The position numbers and the translations under genes were made by a program. From the NCBI GenBank assembly GCA_039654915.1, contig CM077597.1:60044001-60108000 (forward strand): DNA of 64,000 bases, in the 5' to 3' direction. Within the stretch, counting starts at the first letter, position 1, and every line of letters begins with the position of its first letter. This document shows positions 11,439 through 23,997 of the stretch, piece after piece. Origin of the DNA: Aquilaria yunnanensis. Lineage: Eukaryota > Streptophyta > Magnoliopsida > Malvales > Thymelaeaceae. Under the pieces are notes generated by a model that saw nothing but the letters and a program-made list of their open reading frames with translations, had not been told where the DNA came from and searched no databases.

Positions 11439-12281
11439 GGTGACTGGTGGAGAGACTTCTAGGAGGAAGAACGCCTGGAGGATGGTTCGCCCTTGGGAGT
11501 GTGCCTGAAAGTCTAGAAATAAAGGGTTAGGAGGCCCCCAGAATGTGTTTCCGGGGGGGGAGCCTCCGACACCCAAGTTAGTGGTGGCTGAGAAAGGCAG
11601 AGGAAATAGCACAAAAGGGGCTGAAGAGTCTCGCCTGGTGATTTTCTCAGAGTTTGGGAGTCAGACCTTTGCCAACCAACCTCCTGCCAAGTATTTATTT
11701 CCTGGTATTTATAGGAGTACCTAGCCCGTTCAGATCGCGACACGTGTTCGGTCGGATGTTCCCTGAGTTTCTGGGCGGAGGGGCCGGATAGCTGGTAGCA
11801 GGTTGCCTTGAGCCTTGTGCCGAGATGGGCCATGATGTGATTTTGATGGCGTCAACGTGTCAGAGCGCCTTCTAAGGCGGCTTATGACGTCTGTGAAAGG
11901 ACGTGTCAGAGGCTTCCTTAAATGCTTCCTGAAATGCTCCTGCCATACTCCCGAGGTCCCTGAGCGAGGCTGTCCTTTGGTACGGACGGTGCCTCTTCGG
12001 GAAACACGCCCTCAGTTCGGGGGTACCCAGCTTCAGGGAGTTCCACCTTCGGGGAGATCATGTTCGGCCTGCAATAGCTGGTGCCTCTTTTTCGAAGGCG
12101 ATCTGTTTGCAACCTCGGGGGGCTAGTAGTATCCTCAAGTTTCCTGGCGTGCCGGGCTCGGAGCTCTTCGGCTATCTCCCGAGCTGTATGATCCCACCTT
12201 TACTTGGGCAGCGCCAGTTTCTTCTAGCCATTCTTGTGGCAGGGAGTTCGACCAGATAGAGGCTATAGCGTTTGGCTATCA
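11407..12281 (-). mobile_element. 5' LTR of element B
   Basis: 875 bp, TG...CA on both strands (plus strand tgatggcc...ggctatca). The last codons of the LTR, in gag direction, are part of the gag reading frame. A CACGTG (about 11740) and the TATA-like ctataaata on the minus strand (about 11704) form a plausible LTR promoter. Confidence 0.9.
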
Positions 12282-13167
12282 GTGTGCGACCCAATAGGCT
12301 CTTGCCATGTTGGCAATGATCATAAATCACATTTATGATCATAAGCAATGAGCGGTGTCTAGCAACACATCATTGCTACCCAAGTGACAAGATTGTCGGT
12401 GAATCGACTAAACCTTTATGATCATCACCGATATATGCCATTGTCCCTTTGTCCAAGATATCAAGACTAAGCACAAGACATGGAATGTGTCACTCTCGTA
12501 TAGCCCAATGTTTGGTTTCTTGATTATCGAGTAGACTAACTTAAATTGATGACATTGATATCATATATCAACTCATCGGAGCATGGCCATGCATTTTCTA
12601 AGTCTCACTCTATCAAGGGGCCCAAAGATATCACTCCCGTTACATAGGAGGGACAAATCCCATCTTGATCATACAAATCCCTCCGCATGATATGTGACAT
12701 ACCCAATGACCTCCTTCAAGTTCACTCAGTTACGAGCAACAAAGGAAAGTATCAAAGTATGTGACTCACATGTAGGGAACCTTGATGATCTTAGGTCGAA
12801 GGACTACATATACCATGATCACTATGAGAATCACTTATGACACTCATATAACGATCCATGAAGTGTTCTCATGGTGGGTCGGTCCAGTACACAAGTTCTC
12901 CAACTTGTACCCATATGTACTCTACATATCTCATATTAGTCTCCACATATGCTAGTCATTATGTATTATTGCAACCCGCTCCACAATAATACTAGACTAG
13001 GGACATTTAAGAATATCATTATTCTAGGGTTACAATTATCTTTATTACGTTACATAGAAACAAAACAACAAACATAATTGCTGGATTAATGCCTCAATAA
13101 AATATCATGACTCAATGTGCAAAAATACAATCACCTCATGATTGGCTTTTTGGGCACAATACTAACA
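12282..13167 (-). mobile_element. D-family LTR, right part (copy D1)
   Basis: Matches 48523-49409 of the complete copy D2 over its whole length with few differences. It ends at the family terminus ...CTAACA. The left part was displaced by element B and lies off-window. It interrupts chromovirus E just before the integrase core; 13168-13172 (accta) is the candidate TSD. No coding capacity is visible. It could be a solo LTR or one end of a full element. Confidence 0.83.
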
Positions 13168-14278
13168 ACCTATACCAGAAAGAAAATGGGGATCCATATC
13201 CATGGACTTTGTAGTGGGTTTGCCACTGACCCGAAGAAAGAGTAATACAATCTGGGTCATAGTCGACAGATTGACTAAGGCAGCCCACTTCTTGCCCATA
13301 AACCTTACAGACTCCTTGGAGAAGTTAGCCCAACAATATGTTATGGAGATAGTAAGGCTACATGGTGTACCAGATGACATTGTCTCAGATCGAGACCCAA
13401 GATTTGTTTCCAGATTCTGGAAGTCCTTACACCATGCCATGGGCACTAAGTTAAAATTCAGTTCCGCATACCATCCTCAAACAGACGGACAGACTGAAAG
13501 AACCATTCAAACCTTGGAAGATATGTTGAGGTGTTGTATTATTGACTTCCAAGGAGAATGGGATAAACACTTGCCTTTAGTGGAGTTTTCGTACAATAAT
13601 AGTCATCACTCAGTGATTGGTATGGCACCTTATGAGGCACTATATGGAAGGAGATGCATAACTCCACACTGCTGGCATGAGCTAGGTGATAAGTTGGAAA
13701 TTGGCCCAGAACTCATATGAGAGACTACTAGGAAAGTTAAGCTAATCCAGGAAAGGATTAAGGCTGCCAACAATAGGCAAGAATCATATGCCAACCTCAA
13801 GAAAAGAAGAGACCTGGAGTTCCAGGCAGGAGACCAAGTGTGGTTGAAAGTATCTCCGATGAAGGGAGTAATGAGGTTTGGTAAGCGGGAAAAATTAGCC
13901 CCGAGGTATGTAGGACCATACCTAATACTCGCAAGGGTAGGAAATGTAGCCTACAAGTTAGAGCTACCACCTGAGCTGGGACATGTACATGACACATTTC
14001 ATGTAAGCTTGTTGAAGAAGTGTGTCTCCGACCCTAAACAAGTGGTACATGTCACTAGTGTGCCCATTACCCAAGATCTTACATATGAGGAACAACCAAT
14101 TCGGGTATTGGCAAAGGACACTAGAAAGCTCAGGAGTAAGTGGATATCGATGGTATAAGTCCAATGGACTAACCATTCTGAGGAGGAGGCAACATGGGAG
14201 GTTGAAACTGAAATGCTTAAGAACTATTCGGATACCTTCCCTAAGCTCCTAGGAAATTTGGAGGACCAAATTTCTTAA
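13168..14278 (+). pseudogene. Integrase core and chromodomain end of chromovirus E
   Basis: Plus-strand pol C-terminus. The integrase core shows the D,D,E residues in [15 protein letters not shown] and [11 protein letters not shown]. The GPY/F-like segment PRYVGPYLIL and a chromodomain-like tail (RKLRSKWISMV...WTNHSEEEATWE) follow. Two in-frame stops break it, TGA at 13718-13720 and TAA at 14156-14158, but the frame is otherwise kept to the final stop at 14276-14278. The integrase zinc finger and everything upstream lie beyond D1, off-window. Integrase inserts the DNA copy; chromodomains bias insertion toward marked chromatin. Confidence 0.88.
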
Positions 14279-14290
14279 GGAGGGAAGTGT
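14279..14290 (+). other. Polypurine tract of chromovirus E
   Basis: The run aaggagggaag lies just after the pol stop and just before the LTR start TGTAATGCCC, the expected place for plus-strand priming. Confidence 0.75.
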
Positions 14291-17027
14291 TGTAATGCCC
14301 AGAAAATCCAAACTGATTAGGTCCCGAGGTAAATGGATTGGGAGCCAAAGAATTTTCCTAATTTGGGAATTTAGCTCAATTAATGTGAGGGGACATTAAA
14401 TTAAGTGTTAAGGATTCATGAAATTAAGCTTGGCTTAGGCCAAGAAAAATAATGGTGAAAATGGTGGATTTCGAAGATGAAGGACTCAATTGAACAAAGG
14501 AATTGTTGTAAGTTGGGCTCAGTTGCCCAAATTTAAAAGATTGGAGGACTAAGTGTGGAATTGACCCATTTTCATGGCTTTGGATGCCATGGCCAGCCAT
14601 GTCCATTCAAAATAATATATTTTATGCCACCTCCACCTCCACCCACACCTCCACTCACCTTTGTCCCCCAGACCTTCACCACTTCATCATTTAACCTCAC
14701 CCACTCTTCCAATTTGTCCCCCCACTTTGTCTCCCACTTCCCATTTGAATTATTACTCCACTAAGGCATTATTCCCACCCATTTTTGACACCCATAATGG
14801 GACATACACTCCCCCATTCAATAAAATACATTTCCCCACTCATCTCACCTCATTCAAGCCATTTCACTCTCTTTCTTCAATCTCTCTCTACAAACTCTCT
14901 CTCCCTTCTCTCTAGTTTTGGCCAACACTTGTTCTTCTCTCCAAGAACATTTCTAACTCTTCTCCTTCCTCCAAAAATTCTGCCATCACTAGAAATCATC
15001 CTTCCATAAATTAAAACCAAGTGTTCTTGGTTGAATTCATGCTCTAAACACCCAAAGAGCAAGAATCAAGTAAAAGATTCAAAGAAAACCAAGGATAGAA
15101 ATTTGGCCATCTTCATTTCTTGGAGGTTTTGAACTCTTCTCAAGGATTTCTTTGTGTATATGAGCTTCTAAGCTCATTGGGAGGAAGAATCAAGAAGAAA
15201 GTCCGAGGAACATCAAGCACACAAAATTCGGTCTCACCTCCTAATTGAGGTTTCGTAAGTATGAACCAAGTGTTCTTGGTATTTTGATTTCTTTAAGTTA
15301 ATTACCAAGTATTCTTGGTATTTTTATGGATTCTAATAAATCTGGACATTTTGGTTCTTATGCTAGAAAATCATTTCTAGGGCCGGCAAGCAAGGAAAAC
15401 GGAGGAAAACAAGCTCCTAAGAGCTTTTCGGTGTTGGTAAGGATTCCTATACTCTTTGAGTATTCGGGCCCCTAGGTGATGGTCAAAGAACCATATGATC
15501 CTAGGTGTGCTAAGAGGGCATAAGTTAAATTATTGCTTCGGCAATTCTCTATCGCTCATGAGCTAAGTTAAGTAAGCAAGCATTATGGGCTAGGATTTAA
15601 GTAGGCCACCTTAAATTCCTATGCTAAGTGAGATCTCCGAAAATGAAAAGTATGTGAAATTAATAAAATGAAACTTGAGGGATGCTTGCTGCCCTTCTGT
15701 AAATCAAGGTGTTAAGTGGCGTGTGTTTGCGTGCTTCTATGAATTTGATGTGCATGCTAACCCCCGATTTCGATTATTATTGCATATGCATGTATCTTTG
15801 TGTTTTCTTTGTCTTTATGTTTTCTTTGCAGGAATTTTGGAATAATTATTGCCATTACATTCTTGGCATATGTTGGGCCTTAAAGGCAATAAGTTAGGCT
15901 TTGGAAGCCATATGGAATCCTTATTGAGATTTAAATCTCACCCGCCCTACTCTACCTTTGTAGGAAAAAGTGTGCTTGAAAGATTGAGCTAAGAGTCCTA
16001 AGTACTCTTTCTGTGGTGTTGAGGTTGAGTATGTAAATACTATTTGCTCAATTTATTCTAAGTATTTACCTTTAGTTGCTTGAAAATCAAGCTAATAAAA
16101 TGTGGACTTTGTGTGCAGGACTACGAGTCTAGAAACTGTGGGAACAACGTCTTAAGGTGGATTTGTGTTCTTTGGATTATGGCTTGCTTTTAAGCATGTA
16201 ATAGTTGGTCTTAGTTAAATGACCAAATTTATGGACCTAGCTAAAATTTGGCCAAACTTAGTATTTTGGGCTTGTAATATGGACTATGGACACTTTGGGT
16301 GTTTTTATTGCTTGGTGGACTTACCAAGGCCCATGCATGTTTTATGGAAGTATGATTTTCATGAAAACTGGAAGCATGTGTAAATTGGGCTTAAATGTGT
16401 GTAATGGGCTTAACTAAGATTTTGGAAAAAGTTGAATATGTTGTTATTAATTTTGGGCCATATGCATGTTAAGTACAGAAAAGGCCCATAAGCCCTTGTT
16501 TATGTGAAAACATGCTATGTTTGGTTAAGTATGTGCACACTAAAAAGAACATGCAAGAAAACTTAGAAAAGCATGAAATTTGGATACATGTGTAAGGAAT
16601 GGCTAATAAGAAGAATAGGTGCACATATGTGAATTAATGTATGCCTAAGCATTAGTTTGCTTTTAAAAGCATTAAGAGATTACGTGCACTAGTGAACACC
16701 AAAATACATAAGCATGCGAAGCATATGCATGAAATTAAGTTTTCAAACTTAAGTTGGTGTTTTGGTTGCCATGCATAATCTTGGCTAAAGCTTGGTAAAT
16801 ACCATGAAAATGAACACATGAAATCCACATAGGTGCTAGTTTGTTTCCAAGAACATTTAAGCTTAAACCTTTAATAAGAACACAACAAGCTAGTACCAGT
16901 AAGTATCCTGGGGTTCGTGCCCATAAGTCTTAGTGAGTAATAAAAGCCCCTTCGGTTTAATTAAACTTCCGCTGCATGTCTTATGTAATTGGGCCTGAAT
17001 GGGCCAGCGGTAGTTTAGGGCACAACA
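14291..17027 (+). mobile_element. 3' LTR of chromovirus E
   Basis: 2737 bp, TGTAATGCCC...GGGCACAACA. It matches solo LTR F (20402-23130) in reverse orientation along its length. Low-complexity stretches include a CCACCT-rich block (14630-14700) and a CT-rich block (14860-14960). Following bases 17028-17032 (tgatg) are the candidate TSD. No gene; short open frames in the CT-rich part are composition artefacts. Confidence 0.88.
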
Positions 17028-18596
17028 TGATGGGTGGTTCCTTTGTGTTCTACATTAACCATAAAAACCTAAAGTACTTGTTCACTTAGAAAGAGTTGAA
17101 CATGAGGCAAATAAGGTGGTTAGAGTAAATAAAAACAATGATTGTAGTGTAGAGTATATAGAGGGCAATGGAAATCTGGAGGTAAATGCCTTGAGCAGGA
17201 AACACACAGGTCATCTGAAAGGAGGATCGATAGCTGATCATGATGCACAAAATAGTCTACTATGCCTTTGGCATAGGTGGAAAAAATGGGAGGAAGCACA
17301 AATCTACACATTGACAATCCAGTCTAGATGGATTGAAGAGGTTAGAAAGGCACAATAAATAGATCTTGAGTTGAGAAAGATTTATGGAGAGGAAAATGGT
17401 TCCTTGTATGAATCCTTTGCCTACAAACAAGGATTACTGTACTTCAAGGACCAAATCTATGTGCCTAAAGGACCAAAGCTCAAAAAAAAAAAAATTTGAA
17501 GAAGCTCACACAAGCAAGTTCAACATTCATCCAGGAAGTGAGAAAATGCACAAAGACTTGAAGACTCATTTCTGGTGGCCAAACATGAACAGAGACATAG
17601 CCACTTATGCCTCCAAATGTGCCACATGTGCACCAGAAGCTAGCTGGTACCTTTGAAACTACCTATACCAGTAGGGAAGTAGGGCAACATAACCATGGAC
17701 TTTTGACTGGGTTGCCTATAACCAGATTAAGGCATGATACAATCTTGGTCATTATGAATAGGCTAACCAAATGTGCCTACTTTTTACCTATGAGACTGAT
17801 AGACTCCTTGGAAAAGTTGGCTAAGATGTACATCTAGGAGATAGTGAGATTACATGGAGTACCAGACTTTATTGTATCTGATAGAGATCCAAGATTTATA
17901 GCTCAATTTTGGAAGGTACCAAAATCCACCTAAGTAATGCCTATCACCCTCAGGCTGATGGGAAAACTGAAAGGGTGATATAGATATTGGAAGATATGCT
18001 TCGAAGCTGCGTGTTGGATTTTACGGGTGAATGGGAGCAGCACTAGCTGTTAATATAATTTTCATATAATGGTAGTTAATAGAGCACCATTGGCATGGCA
18101 CCTTTTGAAGCATTTTATGGAAGAAGGTGCTTGACACCCCACTATTGGGTGGAAGCTTCAGACAGGCTAGAGTTGGGTCCTGAAATCATTGAGGAAACTA
18201 CTGCCAAGATCAAGAAATTGAGCGCAAAGATTGAAAGTAGCCATTGAAAGAACTACAACCTATGTGAATAAAATAAGGAGAGACTTAGAGTTTGAGATTG
18301 GTGACAACGTTTGGCTGAAAGTTGCACCAACTAAAGCCATTATTAGATTTGCCAGAAGATCCAAGTTACCTCCAAGATATATAGATCCTTATAAGATCTT
18401 ACACAAAGTTGGCAAGGTAGCATATCGGTTAGCTCTACTGCCACGCATGTCAGGTGTTCATAATGTATTCCACATCAATACGCTTAAGAAGTGTCTATTG
18501 GACACAAAGCATGCTATTGTAGTGGAAGACATACAATTGGAACTTAACTTGACATATGAAGAGAAACCTATAGCTATCTTAGCCAAGGATACCAGA
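17028..18596 (+). pseudogene. Chromovirus G pol remnant: RNase H end and integrase
   Basis: Starts inside RNase H where E inserted (FYINHKNLKYLFT, stop, KELNMRQ), then NALSRK. The integrase zinc finger follows ([11 protein letters not shown]...WWPNM...CATCAPE), then a decayed core with remnants [16 protein letters not shown] and ADGKTERV. The DNA-binding tail is the best kept part (18231-18596, VWLKVAPTKAIIRF, HINTLKKC, LAKDTR). Many stops and frame changes make this much older than E or the Tat copies. Solo LTR H interrupts it at 18597. Confidence 0.85.
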
Positions 18597-19476
18597 TGAT
18601 GGCCAGGGGCCTCATCGTTTATAGTCATGGTGACTGGTGGAGAGACTTCTGGGAGGAAGAATGCCTGGTGGAATGGATAGCCCGAAGGAGAGTGCCTGAA
18701 AGCTTATAAACAAAGGGTTAGGAGGCCCCCGAAGTGTTTTTCCGGGGGGGGGAGCCTCCGACGCCCAAGTCAGTGGTGGCTGAGAAAAGGCAGAGGAAAT
18801 AGCACAAAGGGCTGAAGAGTCTCGCCTGGTAGTTTTCTCAGAGTGTGGGAGCAGTGTTTGGCCAACCAACCAGCCTCCTGCCAAGTATTAATTCCTGGTA
18901 TTTAAAGGAGTGCCTAGCCCGTTCAGATAACGACACGTGTTAGGTCGGATGTTCCCTGAGTTTCTGGGCGTAGGAGACAGATAACTAGTAGCAGGTTGTC
19001 CTGAGCCACGTGCTGAGATGGGCCATGATGTGATTCTGATGGCGTCCGTATGTCAGAGTGCCTATTCAGGCGACTTTATGACGTCTGTGAAAGGACGTGT
19101 CAGAGGCTTCCTTAAATGCTTCCATAAACGCTCCTGCCGTACTCCCGAGGTCCCTGGGTGAGGTCGTCCTCTAGTTCGGACAAAGCCTCTTCGGGAAACA
19201 AGCCCTCAGTTCGGGGGTTCCCAGTTTCAGGGAGTTCCGCCTTCAGGGATATCATGTTCGGCTCGCTATTTCTGGTGCCGCTTTTCCGAAGGCGATATGT
19301 TCACAACCTTGGGGGGCGAGTAGTGTCCTCGGGGTTTCCTGGCATGCCGTGCTCGGAGCTCTTCGGCTATCTCCCGAGGTGCCTGATCGCACCTTTTCTC
19401 GGGTAGCGCCAGCTTCTTCTGGCCATCATTGTGGCAGGGAGTTCGGCCAGATAGAGGCGATAGTGTTTGGCTATCA
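18597..19476 (-). mobile_element. Solo Tat LTR H
   Basis: 880 bp, plus strand tgatggcc...ggctatca, the same LTR family as elements A, B, C, K and L. It is flanked by perfect 5-bp TSDs ccaga (18592-18596 and 19477-19481), and the pol codons of G resume directly after. A full element was therefore reduced to one LTR by recombination between its two LTRs. Confidence 0.93.
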
Positions 19477-19481
19477 CCAGA

Positions 19482-19640
19482 AAGTTAAGGAACAAGCTTA
19501 TTCCCATGGTCAAAGTTTGAAGGTCACACCATTCTGAAAGAGAGGCGACCTGGGAAATTGAGAAAGAAATGCAAGAGAGATATCAGAAGCGCACCTCAAG
19601 CTAAAGCCAATTTTGGACGACCAAAAATTTTAAGGGGGGG
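19482..19640 (+). pseudogene. Chromodomain tail of chromovirus G pol
   Basis: Direct continuation of the frame cut at 18596: KLRNKLIPMVKV, stop, RSHHSEREATWEIEKEMQERY. This is the usual chromodomain C-terminus of plant chromoviruses. It is followed by the purine run aaggggggagaa (19632-19644), the polypurine tract. Confidence 0.83.
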
Positions 19641-19644
19641 AGAA

Positions 19645-20401
19645 TGTTGCCACCTTCACAAAATGGGAAAATTATAGCATAAGGACCTAAACTTGTATGC
19701 TTTAATTTTCACCATAGTGTATGAATTGTGAAGTCTAAAGTATTCAATATACAATTCCCTAAGTGGCACAAACAATGGTAATTTGGTCCCTAAGAAAGCA
19801 TTGGCGTATTGCTTAATTTTCAAGTAACCCATGGACTAAATTGTAAGGTTAAAAAAGTTGGATACTCAATTGCACAAATTTCAAAATAAGGCTATGAAAA
19901 GGACATGGATGGAATTGTGAGGAAAGGGCATGGATGGAATTAAGGATATTGTTGGGGACCAAAGCACTGAAGGAGGCAAAATTAGTCATTTAATGCTTAA
20001 GGGCATTTAAGGGCTTAAGTGTCCTAAACTTTTCTAAAGGTTAAAATCACCCTTGACCAAGGTTAAAATAGGTCAAAAAACTGTCATTTGTGCATCCCAA
20101 ACGGTTGGTAAAAATAGTGTCCAAGTGTGGCCTAAAGTTTATAAAATTTGCAAACATATCATTACTAAAGACCAAGAAACAAATAAAGCTAGAAAAAAAA
20201 ATCATTTTCTCCCCATTTTCTTCCAAAAATTTGACCTACACCTGCTGGGGTTATTCCGTGAACTCCTCTACATACCTTCATAGCCACCTTACTACAAAAA
20301 ATCAAGAGAAGGTAAGAGAAAACAACCAAAGCGTCAAGGAAGACCATAAACAGTAATTTTTGGATTTATCTATGTTTTATTGGATTTCCAGCAAAAGGTA
20401 A
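19645..20401 (+). mobile_element. 3' LTR of chromovirus G, segment 1
   Basis: Begins TGTTGCCACC right after the polypurine tract. It is interrupted by solo LTR F, whose TSD ggtaa is at 20397-20401. The LTR resumes at 34291 and again at 45362, for about 2.4 kb in all. No gene is seen. Confidence 0.82.
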
Positions 20402-23130
20402 TGTCGTGCCCTAAACTGCCCCTGGCCCATTCGGGCCCAATTACATAAGACATGCAGTGGAAGTTTAATTAAACCGAAGGGGCTTTTATTACTCACTAAG
20501 ACTTATGGGCACGAACCCCAGGATACTTACTGGTACTAGCTTGTTGTGTTCTTATTAAAGGTTTAAGCTTAAATGCTCTTGGAAACAAACTAGCACTTAT
20601 GTGGATTTCAAGTGTTCATTTTCATGGTATTTACCAAGCTTTACCCAAGATTATGCATGGCAACCAAAACACCAACTTAAGTTTGAAAACTTAATTTCAT
20701 GCATATGCTTCGCATGCTTATGTATTTTGGTGCTCACTAGTGCACGTAATCTCTTAATGCTTTTAAAAGCAAACTAATGCTTAGGCATACATTAATTCAC
20801 ATATGTGCACCTATTCTTCTTATTAGCCATTCCTTACACATGCATCCAAATTTCATGCTTTTCTAAGTTTTCTTGCATGTTCTTTTTAGTGTGCACATAG
20901 TTAACCAAACATAGCATGTTTTCACATAAACATGGGCTTATGGGCCTTTTCTGTACTTAACATGCATATGGCCCAAAATTAATAACAACATATTCAACTT
21001 TGTCCAAAATGTTAGTTAAGCCCATTACACACATTTAAGCCCAATTTACACATGCTTCCAGTTTTCACGAAAATCATACTTCCATAAAACATGCATGGGC
21101 CTTGGTAAGTCCACCAAGCAATAAAAACACCCAAAGTGTCCATAGTCCATATTACAAGCCCAAAATACTAAGTTTGGCCAAATTTTAGCTAAGTCCATAA
21201 ATTTGGTCATTTAACTAAGACCAACTATTACATGCATAAAAGTAACCCATAATCCAAAGAACACAAATCCACCTTAAGGCGTTGTTCCCACAGTTTCTAG
21301 ACTCGTAGTCCTGCACACAAAGTCCACATTTTATTAGCTTGATTTTCAAGCAACTAAAGGTAAATACTTAGAATAAATTGAGCAAATAGTATTTACATAC
21401 TCAACCTCAACACCACAGAAAGAGTACTTAGGACTCTTAGCTCAATCTTTCAAGCACACTTTTTCCTACAAAGGTAGAGTAAGGCGGGTGAGATTTAAAT
21501 CTCAATAAGGATTCCATATGGCTTCCAAACCTAACTTATGGCCTTTAAGGCCCAACATATGCCAAGAATATAATGGCAATAATTATTCTAAAATTCCTGC
21601 AAAGAAAACATAAAGACAAAGAAAACACAAAGATACATGCATATACAATAATATTCAAAATCGGGGGTTAGCATGCACATCAAATTCATAGAAGCACGCA
21701 AACACACGCCACTTAACACCTTGATTTACAGAAGGGCAGCAAGCATCCCTCAAGTTTCATTTTATTAATTTCACATACTTTTCATTTTCGGAGATCTCAC
21801 TTAGCATAGGAATTTAAGGTGGCCTACTTAAATCCTAGCCCATAATGCTTGCTTACTTAACTTAGCTCATGAGCGATAGAGAATTGCCGAAGCAATAATT
21901 TAACTTATGCCCTCTTAGCACACCTAGGATCATATGGTTCTTTGACCATCACCTAGGCGCCCAAATACTCAAAGAGTATAGGAATCCTTACCAACACCGA
22001 AAAGCTCTTAGGAGCTTGTTTTCCTTCATTTTCCTTGCTTGCCGGCTCTAGAAATGATTTTCTAGCATAAGAACCAAAATGTCCAGATTTATTTGAATCC
22101 ATAAAAATACCAAGAATACTTGGTAATTAACTTAAAGAAATCAAAATACCAAGAACACTTGGTTCATACTTACGGAACCTCAATTAGGAGGTGAGACTGA
22201 ATTTTGTGTGCTTGATGTTCTTCGGACTTTCTTCTTGATTCTTCCTCCCAATGAGCTTAGAAGCTCATATACACAAAGAACTCCTTTAGAAGAGTTCAAA
22301 ACCTCCAAGAAATGAAGATGGCCAAATTTCTCTCCTTGGTTTTCTTTGAATCTTTTACTTGATTCTTGCTCTTTGGGTGTTTAGAGCATGAATTCAACCA
22401 AGAACACTTGGTTTTAATTTATGGAAGGATAATTTCTAGTGATGGCAGAATTTTTGGAGGAAGGAGAAGAGTTAGAAATGTTCTTGGAGAGAAGAACAAG
22501 TGTTGGCCAAAACTAGAGAGAAGGGATAGAGAGTTTGTAGAGAGATATTGAAGAAAGAGAGTGAAATGGCTTGAATGAGGTGAGATGAGTGGGGAAATGT
22601 ATTTTGTTGAATGGGGGAGTGTATGTCCGGTTATGGGTGTCCAAAATGGGGGGGAATAATGCCTTAGTGGAGTAATAATTCAAATGGGAAGTGGGAGACA
22701 AAGTGGGGGGACAAATTGGAAGAGTGGGTGAGGTTAAATGATGAAGTGGTGAAGGTGTGAGGGACAAAGGTGAGTGGAGGTGTGGGTGGAGGTGGAGGTG
22801 GCATAAAATATATTATTTTGAATGGACATGGCTGGCCATGGCATCCAAGGCCATGAAAATGGGTCAATTCCACACTTAGTCCTCCAATCTTTTGAATTTG
22901 GGCAACTGAGCCCAACTTACAACAATTCCTTTGTTCAATTGAGTCCTTCATCTTCGAAATCCACCATTTTCACAATTATTTATCTTGGCCTAAGCCAAGC
23001 TTAATTTCATGAATCCTTAACACTTAATTTAATGTCCCCTCACATTAATTGAGCTAAATTCCCAAATTAGGAAAATTCTTTGGCTCCCAATCCACTTACC
23101 CCGGGACCTAATCGGTTTGGATTTTCCGGG
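20402..23130 (-). mobile_element. Solo LTR F (chromovirus E family), main part
   Basis: Reverse-oriented copy of the E LTR. It begins tgtcgtgccc and continues to 23130, where element C is inserted; its last seven bases (cattaca) lie at 34279-34285. TSD ggtaa flanks the whole unit (20397-20401 and 34286-34290). Total length is 2736 bp, against 2737 bp for the E LTR. With no internal region and matching TSDs, it is a solo LTR. Confidence 0.92.
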
Positions 23131-23997
23131 TGATGGCCTGGGGCCTCATCGTTGTGAGTCATGATGATTGTTGAAGAGACTTCTAGGAGGAAGAACGCCT
23201 GGAAGGTAGATCGCCCCAAGAAGAGTACCTGAAAAGCTGGTAAACAGGGTTAGGAGGCCCCCGGAGTGTTTTTCCGAGGGGGAGCCTCTGACGCCCAAGT
23301 CAGTGGTGGCCGGAAAAAGGAGAAAGTCACTAGCTCAAAGAGAAAGGCAGAAAAGTCTCGCCTTCAGAGTGTGGGAGCTGTATCTCCGGCCAACCAACCT
23401 CCTGTCAAGTATTTATTTCCTGTATATATAGGAATACCTAGCCCGTTCAGATCATGACACGTGTGCCGTCGGATGCTCCTGAACTTCTGGGCATAGGGGA
23501 CAGATAGTTGGTAACCAGATGGCCTCGAGCCCTGTGCTGAGATGGGCCATGATGTGATTCTGATGGCGTCTGCGCGTCAGGGCGGCTTTTTACGTCTGTG
23601 GTGGGACGTGTCAGAGGCTTCCTTAAATGCTTCCTTAAATGCTCCTGCCGTACTCCCGAGGTCCCTGGGCGAGGTCGTCCTCTAGTTCGGACAGAGCCTC
23701 TTCGGGAAGCATACACTCAGTTCGGGGGTTCCCAGTTCCAGGGGGTTTCGCCTTCGGGGATATCATGTTCGGGCAGCAATGTCTGGTGCCACTTTTTCGA
23801 AGGCACGCTGTTCACAACCTTGGGGGGCGAATAGAGTCCTCAAGTTTTACTGGTGTGCCGAGGCTCGGAGCTCTCCAGCTATCTCCCGAGGTGCATGATT
23901 CCACCTGTTCCCGGGAAGCGCCAGTTCTTCTAGCCATTGTTGTGGCAGGGTGTTCGGCCAGATTGAGGCAGATTGAGGCGATAGCCTTTGGCTATCA
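23131..23997 (-). mobile_element. 3' LTR of element C
   Basis: tgatggcc...ggctatca on the plus strand. It differs from the 5' partner (33407-34273) by scattered substitutions, a missing ~11 bp near 23360 and a duplicated gattgaggca near 23965. Its inner edge abuts the polypurine tract (catgccccccTCT, 23998-24010). Confidence 0.92.

Larger units (their letters stand above)
7807..12281 (-). mobile_element. Tat-lineage element B (5' part only)
   Basis: Minus-oriented. The 5' LTR is at 11407-12281 and the primer site and gag-pol run leftward until element A interrupts them at 7806. The integrase, aORF and 3' LTR would be left of A, off-window. The 5' LTR interrupts a D-family LTR; bases 12282-12286 (gtgtg) are the candidate TSD. 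Confidence 0.87.

Noticed and set aside
14661..15009. Pro/Ser/Thr/Leu-rich short frames that look extensin-like
   Set aside because: They lie in CCACCT- and CT-rich low-complexity parts of the E LTR, are mirrored in solo LTR F, and have no start context or partner domain.
14291..23130. A giant foldback or MITE-like element formed by the inverted E and F LTRs
   Set aside because: E has pol and a polypurine tract on its left, while F has its own TSD ggtaa. They are independent insertions.
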